Assembly: GCA_015489055.1 (NCBI GenBank)
Contig: WFMO01000264.1
Coordinates: 1 to 6,012, forward strand
Length of the DNA stretch: 6,012 nucleotides
Source: Helicobacteraceae bacterium
GTDB lineage: Bacteria > Campylobacterota > Campylobacteria > Campylobacterales > Sulfurimonadaceae
Reading direction: 5' to 3'
In this document: positions 1 through 6,012 of the stretch, in pieces
How positions within the stretch are numbered: the stretch's first letter is position 1
How the letters are laid out: each line of letters opens with the position of its first letter
Program-made: the position numbers and the translations under genes
The notes under the pieces: generated by a model
Databases searched by the model: none
What the model saw: only the letters and a program-made list of their open reading frames with translations
Told to the model about the DNA's origin: nothing

Positions 1-1587
1 ACGTCCTCTTAATTGGTTGTCAATACGTCTATTTTCATGGCGTTCTGTACCTATAATATATAAACCGCCTAAATTTTTTACTTCATCATCTATCTTAATA
101 TCAACACCGCGACCCGCCATATTTGTGGCAATTGTCACAGAGCCTTTAACACCGGCATTTTTAATAATTTCGCCCTCTTGTTCGTGATTTTTTGCATTTA
201 ACACGGTATGAGGTATCTTTTGCTTTTTTAAAAGTTCATGTAAAAGTTCAGATTTTTCAATGGAAGCCGTACCAATCAAGATAGGCTGTCCGTTTGCTTT
301 TAACGTCTTTATCTGCGCTATTGCCGCGTCAAATTTCTCTTTTTCTGTTTTATATATAAGATCATTTAAATCTTCTCTGGTAATAGGTATATTAGTGGGA
401 ATAGAAACAACATCAAGCTTGTAAATTTCAGCAAATTCTGTTGCTTCTGTTTGCGCGGTACCAGTCATACCCGAGAGTTTATCATACATTCTAAAATAAT
501 TTTGAAAAGTTATGTCCGCTAAGGTTTGAGATTCTTCTTTGATTTCTACATTTTCTTTTGCCTCTAAAGCCTGATGTAAGCCTTCTGAAAAGCGTCTTCC
601 CTCACTAAGTCGTCCTGTAAACTCATCTACTATAACGACTTCTGAATCTTTTACTACATAATCAACATCTCTTTCAAACAGATAGTTTGCTTTTAATGCC
701 TGATCTAAAAAATGTGATAAAAGCGGATTATCGATGCCATACAAATTTTCAACTTTAAATAAAGTCTCAGCCTTTTGTATGCCCTCTTCTGTTATCAAAA
801 TAATCTTATCTTTTTCATCAACTGTAAAATCTTTATCTTTTTGCATTTTCAGCGCAATATCATTTGCTACCTTATAATCTTGCAAAGATCTCTCAACAGG
901 ACCCGAGATAATCAATGGAGTTCTTGCCTCATCAATCAAGATAGAGTCAACCTCATCTACAATAACAAAATTATGTCCGCGTTGAGCCATCTCCTCTTTG
1001 GAATAGCTCATGTTGTCACGTAAATAATCAAATCCAAATTCATTATTGGTTCCATAAGTAATATCAGCTTCATATTGCAATCTTTTCTCATGCGGGTCTT
1101 GTATGCTCTCTAACACCACACCTACCGTGTATCCTAAAAATTCATACACTGGAGCCATATCGTTCGCATCTCTTCTGGCTAAATAGTCATTTACCGTAAC
1201 TAAATGAACTCCCTTTTTCGTCATTGCATTTAATACAATCGGTAAAGTAGCAACTAAAGTTTTACCTTCGCCCGTTTTCATTTCAGCTATCTTTCCCTCA
1301 TGTAAAACCATGCCGCCTATCAATTGAACATCATAATGGCGCATATTAAGCACACGATTGCTTACTTCTCTCGTTATTGCAAACGAATCAACTAAAACGT
1401 CATCTAAGGTTTTTTCATTAGATAAAACAGAATCTTTTAGTTTTTCAAAAGCATGTTGCAACTCTTCATCACTCATATTTTTATATGAATCTTCTAAAGC
1501 ATTAATTTGTTTAACTCTGGAAGTATATTTTTTTAAAGCTCTATCATTAGTTGTGCCGATTATTTTTCCCATAAATGCTTGCAGCAT
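1..1587 (-). CDS. secA: Preprotein translocase ATPase SecA, N-terminal part (cut by left edge)
   Basis: SecA is the cytoplasmic motor ATPase that pushes unfolded preproteins through SecYEG. The reading frame stays open for 529 codons to the left edge. The N terminus [20 protein letters not shown] is SecA-like. Walker A is MKTGEGKT at about residues 103-110 and Walker B is [16 protein letters not shown] at about 211-226. The preprotein cross-linking region follows, then GMTGTA at about 373-378 and motif [12 protein letters not shown], at about 487-497. The window ends inside motif VI (RIDNQLRGR). The rest of the second motor domain, the scaffold/wing domains and the C-terminal tail lie outside. 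Two ATG codons are adjacent (1590 and 1587). I chose the second because AAGG at 1597-1594 is 6 nt from it but only 3 nt from the first, and it gives the usual M-L/I/F beginning. The gene is divergent from lolA. No frameshift is visible. Confidence 0.97.
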   Translation of the reverse strand, partial: MLQAFMGKIIGTTNDRALKKYTSRVKQINALEDSYKNMSDEELQHAFEKLKDSVLSNEKTLDDVLVDSFAITREVSNRVLNMRHYDVQLIGGMVLHEGKIAEMKTGEGKTLVATLPIVLNAMTKKGVHLVTVNDYLARRDANDMAPVYEFLGYTVGVVLESIQDPHEKRLQYEADITYGTNNEFGFDYLRDNMSYSKEEMAQRGHNFVIVDEVDSILIDEARTPLIISGPVERSLQDYKVANDIALKMQKDKDFTVDEKDKIILITEEGIQKAETLFKVENLYGIDNPLLSHFLDQALKANYLFERDVDYVVKDSEVVIVDEFTGRLSEGRRFSEGLHQALEAKENVEIKEESQTLADITFQNYFRMYDKLSGMTGTAQTEATEFAEIYKLDVVSIPTNIPITREDLNDLIYKTEKEKFDAAIAQIKTLKANGQPILIGTASIEKSELLHELLKKQKIPHTVLNAKNHEQEGEIIKNAGVKGSVTIATNMAGRGVDIKIDDEVKNLGGLYIIGTERHENRRIDNQLRGR

Positions 1588-1614
1588 CATAAACCTTATA
1601 TTTTAAATTGTAAA

Positions 1615-1643
1615 ATTCTAACACATTAAAGGTAAATTGTTGA
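1615..1643 (-). promoter_or_regulatory. Candidate sigma70 promoter of secA
   Basis: Read on the minus strand, TAGAAT at 1620-1615 is preceded by TGT (1623-1621), giving an extended -10 (TGnTAGAAT). TCAACA at 1643-1638 matches the -35 consensus at 4 of 6 positions with a 17-nt spacer. Transcription would start near 1608, leaving a leader of about 20 nt that contains the AAGG ribosome-binding site. The match is seen in the sequence; activity is inferred. Confidence 0.6.
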
Positions 1644-1670
1644 TATATTAATATCATATTAAATAATATG
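1641..1670. repeat. Two adjacent 16-bp dyads between divergent secA and lolA promoters
   Basis: Positions 1641-1656 read TGATAT-ATTA-ATATCA and positions 1655-1670 read CATATT-AAAT-AATATG. Each has perfect 6-bp arms around a 4-bp spacer, and they share two bases. The first overlaps the proposed secA -35 and the second overlaps the -35 region of lolA. That is where a regulator would sit, but the DNA here is nearly all A and T, so such dyads can occur by chance. I cannot assign them to any known regulator. Confidence 0.35.
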
Positions 1671-1692
1671 TAAATGTCTAATAGGATATAAT
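1664..1692 (+). promoter_or_regulatory. Candidate sigma70 promoter of lolA
   Basis: A perfect TATAAT lies at 1687-1692, about 20 nt before the lolA ATG. Transcription would begin near 1699 and leave a very short leader with a weak ribosome-binding site, GGA at 1704-1706, five bases before the ATG. No convincing -35 is present (TAATAT at the 17-nt spacing). Campylobacterota promoters commonly lack a conserved -35, so this is not a strong objection. Confidence 0.55.
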
Positions 1693-1711
1693 TCCAAAAA
1701 AACGGATATTA

Positions 1712-2227
1712 ATGAAAAAAATAATCTCTTTGGCAATAGTAACGGTCAATTTAGTCGCATTAAATTTTCATATCAGAACATTTTCTGCTGATTTTATACA
1801 AACAATCAGTGAATCAAAACACGCTCAAATAAGATACAGTGGAACAATTCAGGCAAAACTGCCCGGTATGATTAAATGGAGCTATAAAAAGCCAATTCAA
1901 AAAACGGTCTATGTAAATAATAATCAAATTACAATTATCCAACCTCTCATAGAGCAGGCTATTGTCACAAGAATTAATAATACATTACCGTTTTTTAATA
2001 TCTTAAAAAATGCTAAACAAATATCACCAAACCTATATCAGTCATTTTTTAATAAAACTAAAATATACCTAACTACAGATAATAATAAAATTGTCTCAAT
2101 TACTTATCATGACCAACTACAAAATAAGATTACAATAATATTTACCCACCAAGAACAAAACAAGCCAATTCCAAAATATATCTTTAATGCAACAATCCCA
2201 AGTAATTATGATCTAATCAATAGATAA
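1712..2227 (+). CDS. lolA: Outer-membrane lipoprotein carrier protein LolA
   Basis: LolA is the periplasmic chaperone that takes lipoproteins released by the LolCDE ABC transporter and delivers them to the outer membrane. The product has 171 residues, a plausible full length for the short LolA form. It starts with a Sec signal peptide: MKK, then a hydrophobic stretch at about residues 4-20, with no clean A-x-A cleavage site. Family landmarks follow in order: FSADFIQ (compare E. coli FHASFTQ), a G-x-I-x-A strand then P-x-x-x-x-W at about 44-56 (GTIQAKLPGMIKWSYKKP), IIQPLIEQAIV near 90-100 (compare FYNPFVEQA), and LPFFNIL. Sequence conservation in LolA is low, so this call rests on these blocks plus its position beside secA. 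The gene is richer in A+T and in Ile, Asn and Lys than acnB. It is transcribed away from secA and converges on acnB. Confidence 0.88.
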   Translation: MKKIISLAIVTVNLVALNFHIRTFSADFIQTISESKHAQIRYSGTIQAKLPGMIKWSYKKPIQKTVYVNNNQITIIQPLIEQAIVTRINNTLPFFNILKNAKQISPNLYQSFFNKTKIYLTTDNNKIVSITYHDQLQNKITIIFTHQEQNKPIPKYIFNATIPSNYDLINR

Positions 2228-2347
2228 TGCTATTTACTGTAATAGGCAAAGCCCATTACATGAGAGAAACTAAAGTCTCTATAATCGACTTCAAAAATTT
2301 GTATAGACAAATAGCTTTTACATGTAAAAGCTATTTTGGTTTGTGCA
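2228..2347. other. Convergent lolA/acnB intergenic region with several inverted repeats
   Basis: This 120-base region between two converging genes holds more dyad symmetry than a simple terminator needs. In addition to the 28-bp palindrome at 2309-2336, there is a stem at 2238-2260 (arms of 10 bp with one non-Watson-Crick pair, 3-base loop). A 5-bp stem lies at 2263-2280 (arms AGAGA and TCTCT), and a 6-bp dyad at 2297-2312 (ATTTGT-ATAG-ACAAAT). GCTATTT at 2229-2235 can also pair over a distance with AAATAGC at 2309-2315. The one mismatch in the 2238-2260 stem is A-C in plus-strand RNA but a G-U wobble in minus-strand RNA, so the fold is better in the acnB direction. No convincing gene is present. 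Confidence 0.5.
2309..2336. terminator. Perfect 28-bp palindrome, probable bidirectional terminator for lolA and acnB
   Basis: The two 14-bp halves are exact inverted copies with the centre between 2322 and 2323. The left half runs from AAATAGC through TTTTACA. In RNA from either strand it forms a long A/U-rich hairpin with a minimal loop. It lies 11 nt past the acnB stop codon and 81 nt past the lolA stop codon, as expected for a shared terminator of convergent genes. Plus-strand transcripts continue with U-rich sequence (TTTT then GGTTTG). The U-run on the minus strand is only the three bases at the stem foot, so termination of acnB may be leaky. Confidence 0.7.
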
Positions 2348-4900
2348 CTAAAGTTTGTAGTTATCTATCAAATTAAAATTTAGATATTTATAGATTTCAT
2401 CCTCTTTTCCACCTATCTTTTTAGGAACAATATTTAAATATTCCTCTTTTGTAGGCAGATATCCGAGAATCGAGCACACTGCCGCTAGTTCTGCTGAACC
2501 TAAATATACTTTTGCATCTTTACCTAAACGATTATCAAAGTTTCTTGTTGAAGTTGAAAACACAGTTGCACCTTCACCTACTCTTGCCTGATTACCCATG
2601 CAAAGTGAACATCCTGGCACTTCTGTTCTAGCACCGGCTGCCCCATAAATAGAATAATAACCTTCATCTGTCAACTCTTTAGCATCCATCTTAGTAGGTG
2701 GGCAAACCCAAAGTCTGGTAGGTACTGCGCCTTCGCCTTTTAAAACCTCTCCAAGAGCTCGATAGTGCCCTATGTTTGTCATACAAGAACCAACAAATAC
2801 TTCATCGATAATATGAGGACGATTTGGATCTGCCAGAATTTCTGTTAAAGTGGCTACATCGTCTGGATCATTGGGACACGCTAAAATCGGTTCTGTTATT
2901 TCATTTAAATCAATATCTATAACTGCAGCATAATCTGCATCCTTATCTGCTGATAATAGTTCCGGATTCTCTAGCCATTTTTGCATTTTTTCAATTCTTC
3001 TTGCAATTGTACGCTTATCTTCATAGCCAGCTTCTATCATCTGCTGTAGAAGTACAATATTAGATTTGATATACTCGATAATAGGCTCTTTATCAAGTTT
3101 TATAGCGCAAGCTGCAGCACTTCTCTCCGCACTGGCATCTGAAATTTCAAAAGCTTGTTCACATTTAAGCTTAGGAAGTCCTTCAATCTCTAAAATACGT
3201 CCGGCAAAAATATTTTTCTTACCTGCTTTTGGAACCGTCAACAATCCGTCTTTAATAGCTTGATACGGTATAGCATTTACTAAATCACGAAGTGTAATGC
3301 CCGGCTGCATCTCTCCATGAAATCTAACAAGAACAGATTCTGGCATAGTCAGTGGCATACTGCCAGTCACTGCCGCAAAAGCAACTATACCAGAGCCACC
3401 CGGAAAACTAATACCTATTGGAAAACGTGTATGGCTGTCACCACCGGTTCCTACGGTATCTGGCAATGCCATCCTGTTTAACCATGAATGGATGATGCCA
3501 TCGCCGGGACGTAAAGAAACACCCCCTCTATTGGAGATAAACTCAGGTAATGTATGTTGCATCTGAACATCTGATGGTTTTGGGTAAGCTGCTGTATGAC
3601 AAAAAGACTGCATGACCAAATCTGCTCCAAAACCAAGTGATGCCAGCTCCTTTATCTCATCTCTTGTCATAGGTCCCGTGGTGTCTTGACTTCCGACTGT
3701 TGAGATAATTGGCTCACAATATACACCCGGCTTAATACCATCTACTCCGCATGCACGACCTACCATTTTTTGAGCCAACGTGAAACCTTTACCATTATCT
3801 GCGGGTTGTTCAGGACGCAAAAAGATATCATCAGCACCCAAACCAAGACTATTTCTCGCTTTTATAGTAAGCCCTCGCCCAATAATCAAAGGAATGCGTC
3901 CACCTGCTCTAACCTCATCGGTAATGGTATTTGGTTGTAATTTAAATGTTGCAATCAGCTCACCGTCTTTATATGCCTCACCTTTGTATGGGAAGATGGA
4001 GACAACATCGCCTGTATTCATTTTAGACACATCAAGCTCTATAGCAAGAGCACCCGAATCTTCACATGTAGCAAAAAATATCGGGGCTATCGTACTACCA
4101 AGCACTACTCCGCCTGTTCTTTTATTGGGAACGCCTGCAATATCTACGCCTAAATGCCATTGCACAGAATTTACTCCTGATTTACGACTAGAACCGGTCC
4201 CTACAACCTCTCCTACGTATGCTACTGGATTGCCTTTGGCTTTTAACTCTTTTATAATCTCTAAAGGTTTATCCATCTTTGCAGATAGCATAGAGTTTGC
4301 ATGAAGTGGAATATCTGAGCGCGTAAAGGCTTCAGATGCCGGAGAAAGATCATCTGTATTTGTTTCACCATCAACCTTAAACACAGTCACTTTAACTTCA
4401 TCGGCTAACGGTGCTTTAGATGTGAACCACTCTGCATTTGCCCATGATTCCATCACCTCTTTAGCTGCTTGATTGCCTTGTTTGTATAACTCTTCAACGT
4501 CATTAAAAGCATCATACACAAGGAGTGTATGTTTTAATGCTTGGGTTGCTTGTTGGACAACATCTTTTTGTGCAGAAGATAATGCATCAATCAAAGGCTT
4601 AACATTATATCCTCCTAGCATCATACCAAGCAATTCAACAGCATATGCAGGAGAAATAGCCTCTATTTTAGCATTACCTTTAACTACATCATTTAAAAAT
4701 GCAGCTTTAACATAGGCTGCTTCGTCAACACCCGGAGAAACCCGATTTCTAAGCAAATCAAGATTGAAATTCATGTCACCTTCATTATTTTTAATCATTT
4801 CAATCAAAGTTGCAGTTTGCTTTGCATCCAAAGGGAGTGGCGGCACACCAAGCTCTGCCCGCTCCTTCACATGTTTGTTATATTGTTCTATAAAAGTCAT
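2348..4900 (-). CDS. acnB: Bifunctional aconitate hydratase 2 / 2-methylisocitrate dehydratase (aconitase B)
   Basis: AcnB is a cytoplasmic [4Fe-4S] enzyme that interconverts citrate and isocitrate through cis-aconitate in the oxidative or reductive TCA cycle. It can often also handle 2-methylisocitrate. At 850 residues it is full length (E. coli form 865). The AcnB-specific order is visible: a HEAT-like helical domain at about 1-160, a swivel domain at about 165-370 ([10 protein letters not shown] at 183-192, [15 protein letters not shown] at 234-248), then the three core domains. Cluster ligands are Cys706 (VGSCMTN), Cys764 and Cys767 (GCSLCMGN), matching E. coli Cys710, 769 and 772. Active-site blocks SQDTTGP (404-410), GGDSHTRFP (486-494) and [12 protein letters not shown] (782-793) are intact. 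The ATG is set by AGGAGT five bases upstream. It has its own promoter region. Family members act as RNA-binding regulators when the cluster is lost; that is not visible here. Confidence 0.99.
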   Translation of the reverse strand: MTFIEQYNKHVKERAELGVPPLPLDAKQTATLIEMIKNNEGDMNFNLDLLRNRVSPGVDEAAYVKAAFLNDVVKGNAKIEAISPAYAVELLGMMLGGYNVKPLIDALSSAQKDVVQQATQALKHTLLVYDAFNDVEELYKQGNQAAKEVMESWANAEWFTSKAPLADEVKVTVFKVDGETNTDDLSPASEAFTRSDIPLHANSMLSAKMDKPLEIIKELKAKGNPVAYVGEVVGTGSSRKSGVNSVQWHLGVDIAGVPNKRTGGVVLGSTIAPIFFATCEDSGALAIELDVSKMNTGDVVSIFPYKGEAYKDGELIATFKLQPNTITDEVRAGGRIPLIIGRGLTIKARNSLGLGADDIFLRPEQPADNGKGFTLAQKMVGRACGVDGIKPGVYCEPIISTVGSQDTTGPMTRDEIKELASLGFGADLVMQSFCHTAAYPKPSDVQMQHTLPEFISNRGGVSLRPGDGIIHSWLNRMALPDTVGTGGDSHTRFPIGISFPGGSGIVAFAAVTGSMPLTMPESVLVRFHGEMQPGITLRDLVNAIPYQAIKDGLLTVPKAGKKNIFAGRILEIEGLPKLKCEQAFEISDASAERSAAACAIKLDKEPIIEYIKSNIVLLQQMIEAGYEDKRTIARRIEKMQKWLENPELLSADKDADYAAVIDIDLNEITEPILACPNDPDDVATLTEILADPNRPHIIDEVFVGSCMTNIGHYRALGEVLKGEGAVPTRLWVCPPTKMDAKELTDEGYYSIYGAAGARTEVPGCSLCMGNQARVGEGATVFSTSTRNFDNRLGKDAKVYLGSAELAAVCSILGYLPTKEEYLNIVPKKIGGKEDEIYKYLNFNLIDNYKL

Positions 4901-4904
4901 ACCG

Positions 4905-4910
4905 ACTCCT
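4905..4910 (-). promoter_or_regulatory. Strong Shine-Dalgarno site of acnB
   Basis: AGGAGT on the minus strand ends four bases before the ATG at 4900, so the AGGAG core has a five-base spacer. This is the best ribosome-binding site in the window and fixes the acnB start. By comparison, secA and lolA have only AAGG and GGA. Confidence 0.85.
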
Positions 4911-4937
4911 GTGTAATTAATTTTAAGATATATTTGA

Positions 4938-4968
4938 ATTATAGCTAAAAAAATATTTATTATATCAA
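4938..4968 (-). promoter_or_regulatory. Candidate proximal promoter of acnB
   Basis: On the minus strand, a perfect TATAAT lies at 4943-4938. TTGATA (5 of 6 matches to the -35 consensus) lies at 4968-4963, but the spacer is 19 nt, longer than ideal. Transcription would start near 4931 and leave a leader of about 30 nt containing the Shine-Dalgarno site. Confidence 0.55.
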
Positions 4969-4985
4969 GATGTTACAAATGTAAA
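4959..4985 (-). promoter_or_regulatory. Candidate distal promoter of acnB with extended -10
   Basis: A second perfect TATAAT lies at 4964-4959 on the minus strand, preceded by TGA (4967-4965), which makes an extended -10 (TGnTATAAT). A TTTACA (5 of 6 to the -35 consensus) lies at 4985-4980 with a short 15-nt spacer, though an extended -10 can work without a -35. The start would be near 4952, giving a leader of about 50 nt. This box overlaps the -35 of the proximal candidate, so the two may be alternatives rather than both active. Confidence 0.5.
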
Positions 4986-5026
4986 CATATGATAAAAAAA
5001 AATGGATTTAGATGTATCTTTTAGTA

Positions 5027-5061
5027 ACAAAAGGCTACAAAATTTCTCTAACGCCTTTTGT
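5027..5061 (-). terminator. Stem-loop spanning the ftsK stop codon, possible weak terminator
   Basis: GCCTTTTGT at 5053-5061 and ACAAAAGGC at 5027-5035 are exact 9-bp inverted copies separated by 17 bases. The minus-strand RNA can form a stem that includes part of the UAG stop codon. A shorter alternative hairpin (CTTTT and AAAAG arms, 5018-5033) uses the same downstream bases. The sequence right after is not a U-run. A run of nine T (minus strand) occurs only at 5002-4994. Termination here is therefore uncertain, and some ftsK transcripts may read into acnB. Confidence 0.3.
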
Positions 5062-6012
5062 ATTTGGACTAGAAAGTACTCCATTATTTTCCAATTGTTC
5101 TATCAATCTGGCTGATTTATTGTACCCTATTTGCAATCTTCGTTGAAGATAGGATATAGAGGTTTTTTTGTCGCTTAAAATAATAGATTTCGCTTCATCA
5201 TACAAAGGGTCTAATTCTGTATATGTGTTATTGGAAGATTTTTGAGATGATTCGTTATCCTCTAGTAAAAAGCTCTTATCATAATTTGGCTCTCTTTGAG
5301 ATTTGATAAATTCTACAATATGCTCGATCTCCGCTTCACTGCTCCAAGGCGCATGTAAGCGCACAAGCCCCGTAGCACCAGGAGGAGTAAACAGCATATC
5401 ACCGCGTCCAAGCAAGGACTCTGCACCCTGTTGGTCCAAAATAATCTTACTATCAACTTTTTGTCCGACCCGATAACTTATGCGAGAAGGAAGATTTGCT
5501 TTAATGAGTCCTGTTACAACGTCAACTGACGGTCTTTGCGTAGCAACTATGAGATGAATACCAGCCGCTCTAGCCATTTGTGCCAATCTTGCTATTGAAT
5601 GCTCAACTTCCTTTCCGCTTGTCATCATCAAATCAGCCAATTCATCAATAATAACTACAATATACGGCAACTCTTCGCCTCCCTCTTTACAAATCTTTTC
5701 ATTATAATTTTCAATATTTTTTGTACGCGTATCACTCATCATGGTGTAACGACGCTCCATTTCAACTACCATATTATTTAAGGCAATAACTGCTTGTTTG
5801 GACTGTGTAATTACAGGAGTGAGAAGATGTGGGATATTGTTGTATATAGAAAATTCCAGCATTTTTGGATCTATCATAAGCAAGCGCAACTTATCCGGCG
5901 AATTTTTATAGAGCAAACTCAAAATCATAGAGTTTATCCCTACACTCTTACCACTTCCCGTTGTGCCTGCGATTAGCAGATGTGGAAGCTTTTTTAAATC
6001 AGTGATAAAAGG
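5035..6012 (-). CDS. ftsK: DNA translocase FtsK, C-terminal motor and gamma domain (cut by right edge)
   Basis: FtsK is a septum-anchored, hexameric double-stranded DNA pump that clears the chromosome terminus during division and activates Xer recombination at dif. The frame is open to the right edge, giving 325 residues; the internal ATG at 5928 is not the start because upstream codons complete Walker A. Using window residues: PHLLIAGTTGSGKSVGIN at 10-27 contains Walker A (16-23), IDPKMLE is near 47-53, Walker B IVVIIDELADL is at 118-128, and VATQRPS is at 156-162. DSKIILDQQGAESLLGRGDM follows. An acidic/Ser-rich linker at about 250-268 leads to the winged-helix gamma domain (LYDEAK to the end), which reads polar KOPS-type sites. 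The N-terminal membrane segments, linker and alpha domain are outside. In Helicobacter and Campylobacter the partner is the single recombinase XerH; that it applies here is inference. Confidence 0.98.
   Translation of the reverse strand, partial: PFITDLKKLPHLLIAGTTGSGKSVGINSMILSLLYKNSPDKLRLLMIDPKMLEFSIYNNIPHLLTPVITQSKQAVIALNNMVVEMERRYTMMSDTRTKNIENYNEKICKEGGEELPYIVVIIDELADLMMTSGKEVEHSIARLAQMARAAGIHLIVATQRPSVDVVTGLIKANLPSRISYRVGQKVDSKIILDQQGAESLLGRGDMLFTPPGATGLVRLHAPWSSEAEIEHIVEFIKSQREPNYDKSFLLEDNESSQKSSNNTYTELDPLYDEAKSIILSDKKTSISYLQRRLQIGYNKSARLIEQLENNGVLSSPNTKGVREIL

Noticed and set aside
775..1023. An 82-codon plus-strand open frame
   Set aside because: It is antisense to the SecA preprotein-binding and motor region, which is intact on the minus strand. 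No independent support.
1358..1606. An 82-codon plus-strand open frame overlapping the secA start
   Set aside because: Most of it is antisense to secA codons and its product is a low-complexity Ser/Leu/Phe translation. It ends in the intergenic region without any family likeness.
1641..1670. Fur or PerR box in the secA/lolA intergenic region
   Set aside because: The A/T-rich dyads do not follow the spacing or core bases of the boxes I know, and the genes are not typical targets.
2229..2315. A small transposon-like element with 7-bp terminal inverted repeats (GCTATTT and AAATAGC)
   Set aside because: The similarity of the ends stops after seven bases, no target-site duplication flanks it, and a third copy of the same 7-mer belongs to the neighbouring palindrome. 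A folded RNA or chance fits as well; copy number in the genome would decide.
3066..3263. A 65-codon plus-strand open frame
   Set aside because: Antisense to acnB, no ribosome-binding site or recognisable product.
3780..4304. A 174-codon plus-strand open frame
   Set aside because: It lies wholly antisense to the acnB swivel/core region, which has every expected motif. Its Ser/Pro/Leu-rich product resembles nothing and it lacks a ribosome-binding site, so it is a shadow of acnB.
4473..4715. An 80-codon plus-strand open frame
   Set aside because: Antisense to the HEAT-like domain of acnB, which translates cleanly in its own frame.
5035..5928. A complete 297-residue ftsK-like gene starting at the ATG at 5928
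   Set aside because: The frame stays open upstream and the codons just before this ATG encode the Walker A motif, so the ATG is internal and the gene is simply cut by the window edge.
5599..5976. Two 60-codon plus-strand open frames
   Set aside because: Both are antisense to the FtsK Walker A to Walker B region, which is strongly conserved on the minus strand.

Overview
The window carries four recognisable genes typical of Campylobacterota (the former epsilonproteobacteria). The evidence is the A+T-rich composition, FtsK sequence signatures such as YRVGQKVDSK and LLGRGDMLFTPPG, a SecA whose motif V reads [11 protein letters not shown], a short 171-residue LolA next to secA, and AcnB as the aconitase. 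The lineage call is inference from remembered family features. I cannot choose between Sulfurimonas-like, Sulfurovum-like, Campylobacter-like and Helicobacter-like relatives.

Layout from left to right: (1) positions 1-1587, minus strand, hold the N-terminal 529 codons of secA, cut by the left edge inside helicase motif VI. (2) Positions 1588-1711 are a divergent promoter region with a good -10 for each gene and two adjacent 16-bp dyads. (3) Positions 1712-2227, plus strand, hold a complete lolA. (4) Positions 2228-2347 are a convergent intergenic region with a perfect 28-bp palindrome, probably a bidirectional terminator, and several further inverted repeats. (5) Positions 2348-4900, minus strand, hold a complete acnB with a strong Shine-Dalgarno site. 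(6) Positions 4901-5034 contain two candidate acnB promoters and the end of ftsK transcription. (7) Positions 5035-6012, minus strand, hold the C-terminal 325 codons of ftsK, cut by the right edge just before Walker A.

The genes are housekeeping. SecA drives export of preproteins, including lipoprotein precursors and LolA itself, through SecYEG. LolA carries mature lipoproteins across the periplasm, so the secA/lolA pair makes functional sense. AcnB interconverts citrate and isocitrate. FtsK pumps the chromosome terminus at the division septum. acnB and ftsK appear to be separate units from the secA/lolA pair. No intergenic stretch exceeds 300 bases.

I found no mobile element, CRISPR array, tRNA, rRNA or obviously new system. 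The least explained segment is the structured convergent region after acnB and lolA. It may be only a terminator, or it may be a folded acnB 3' untranslated region. The second reading is worth testing because apo-AcnB is an RNA-binding protein in other bacteria.
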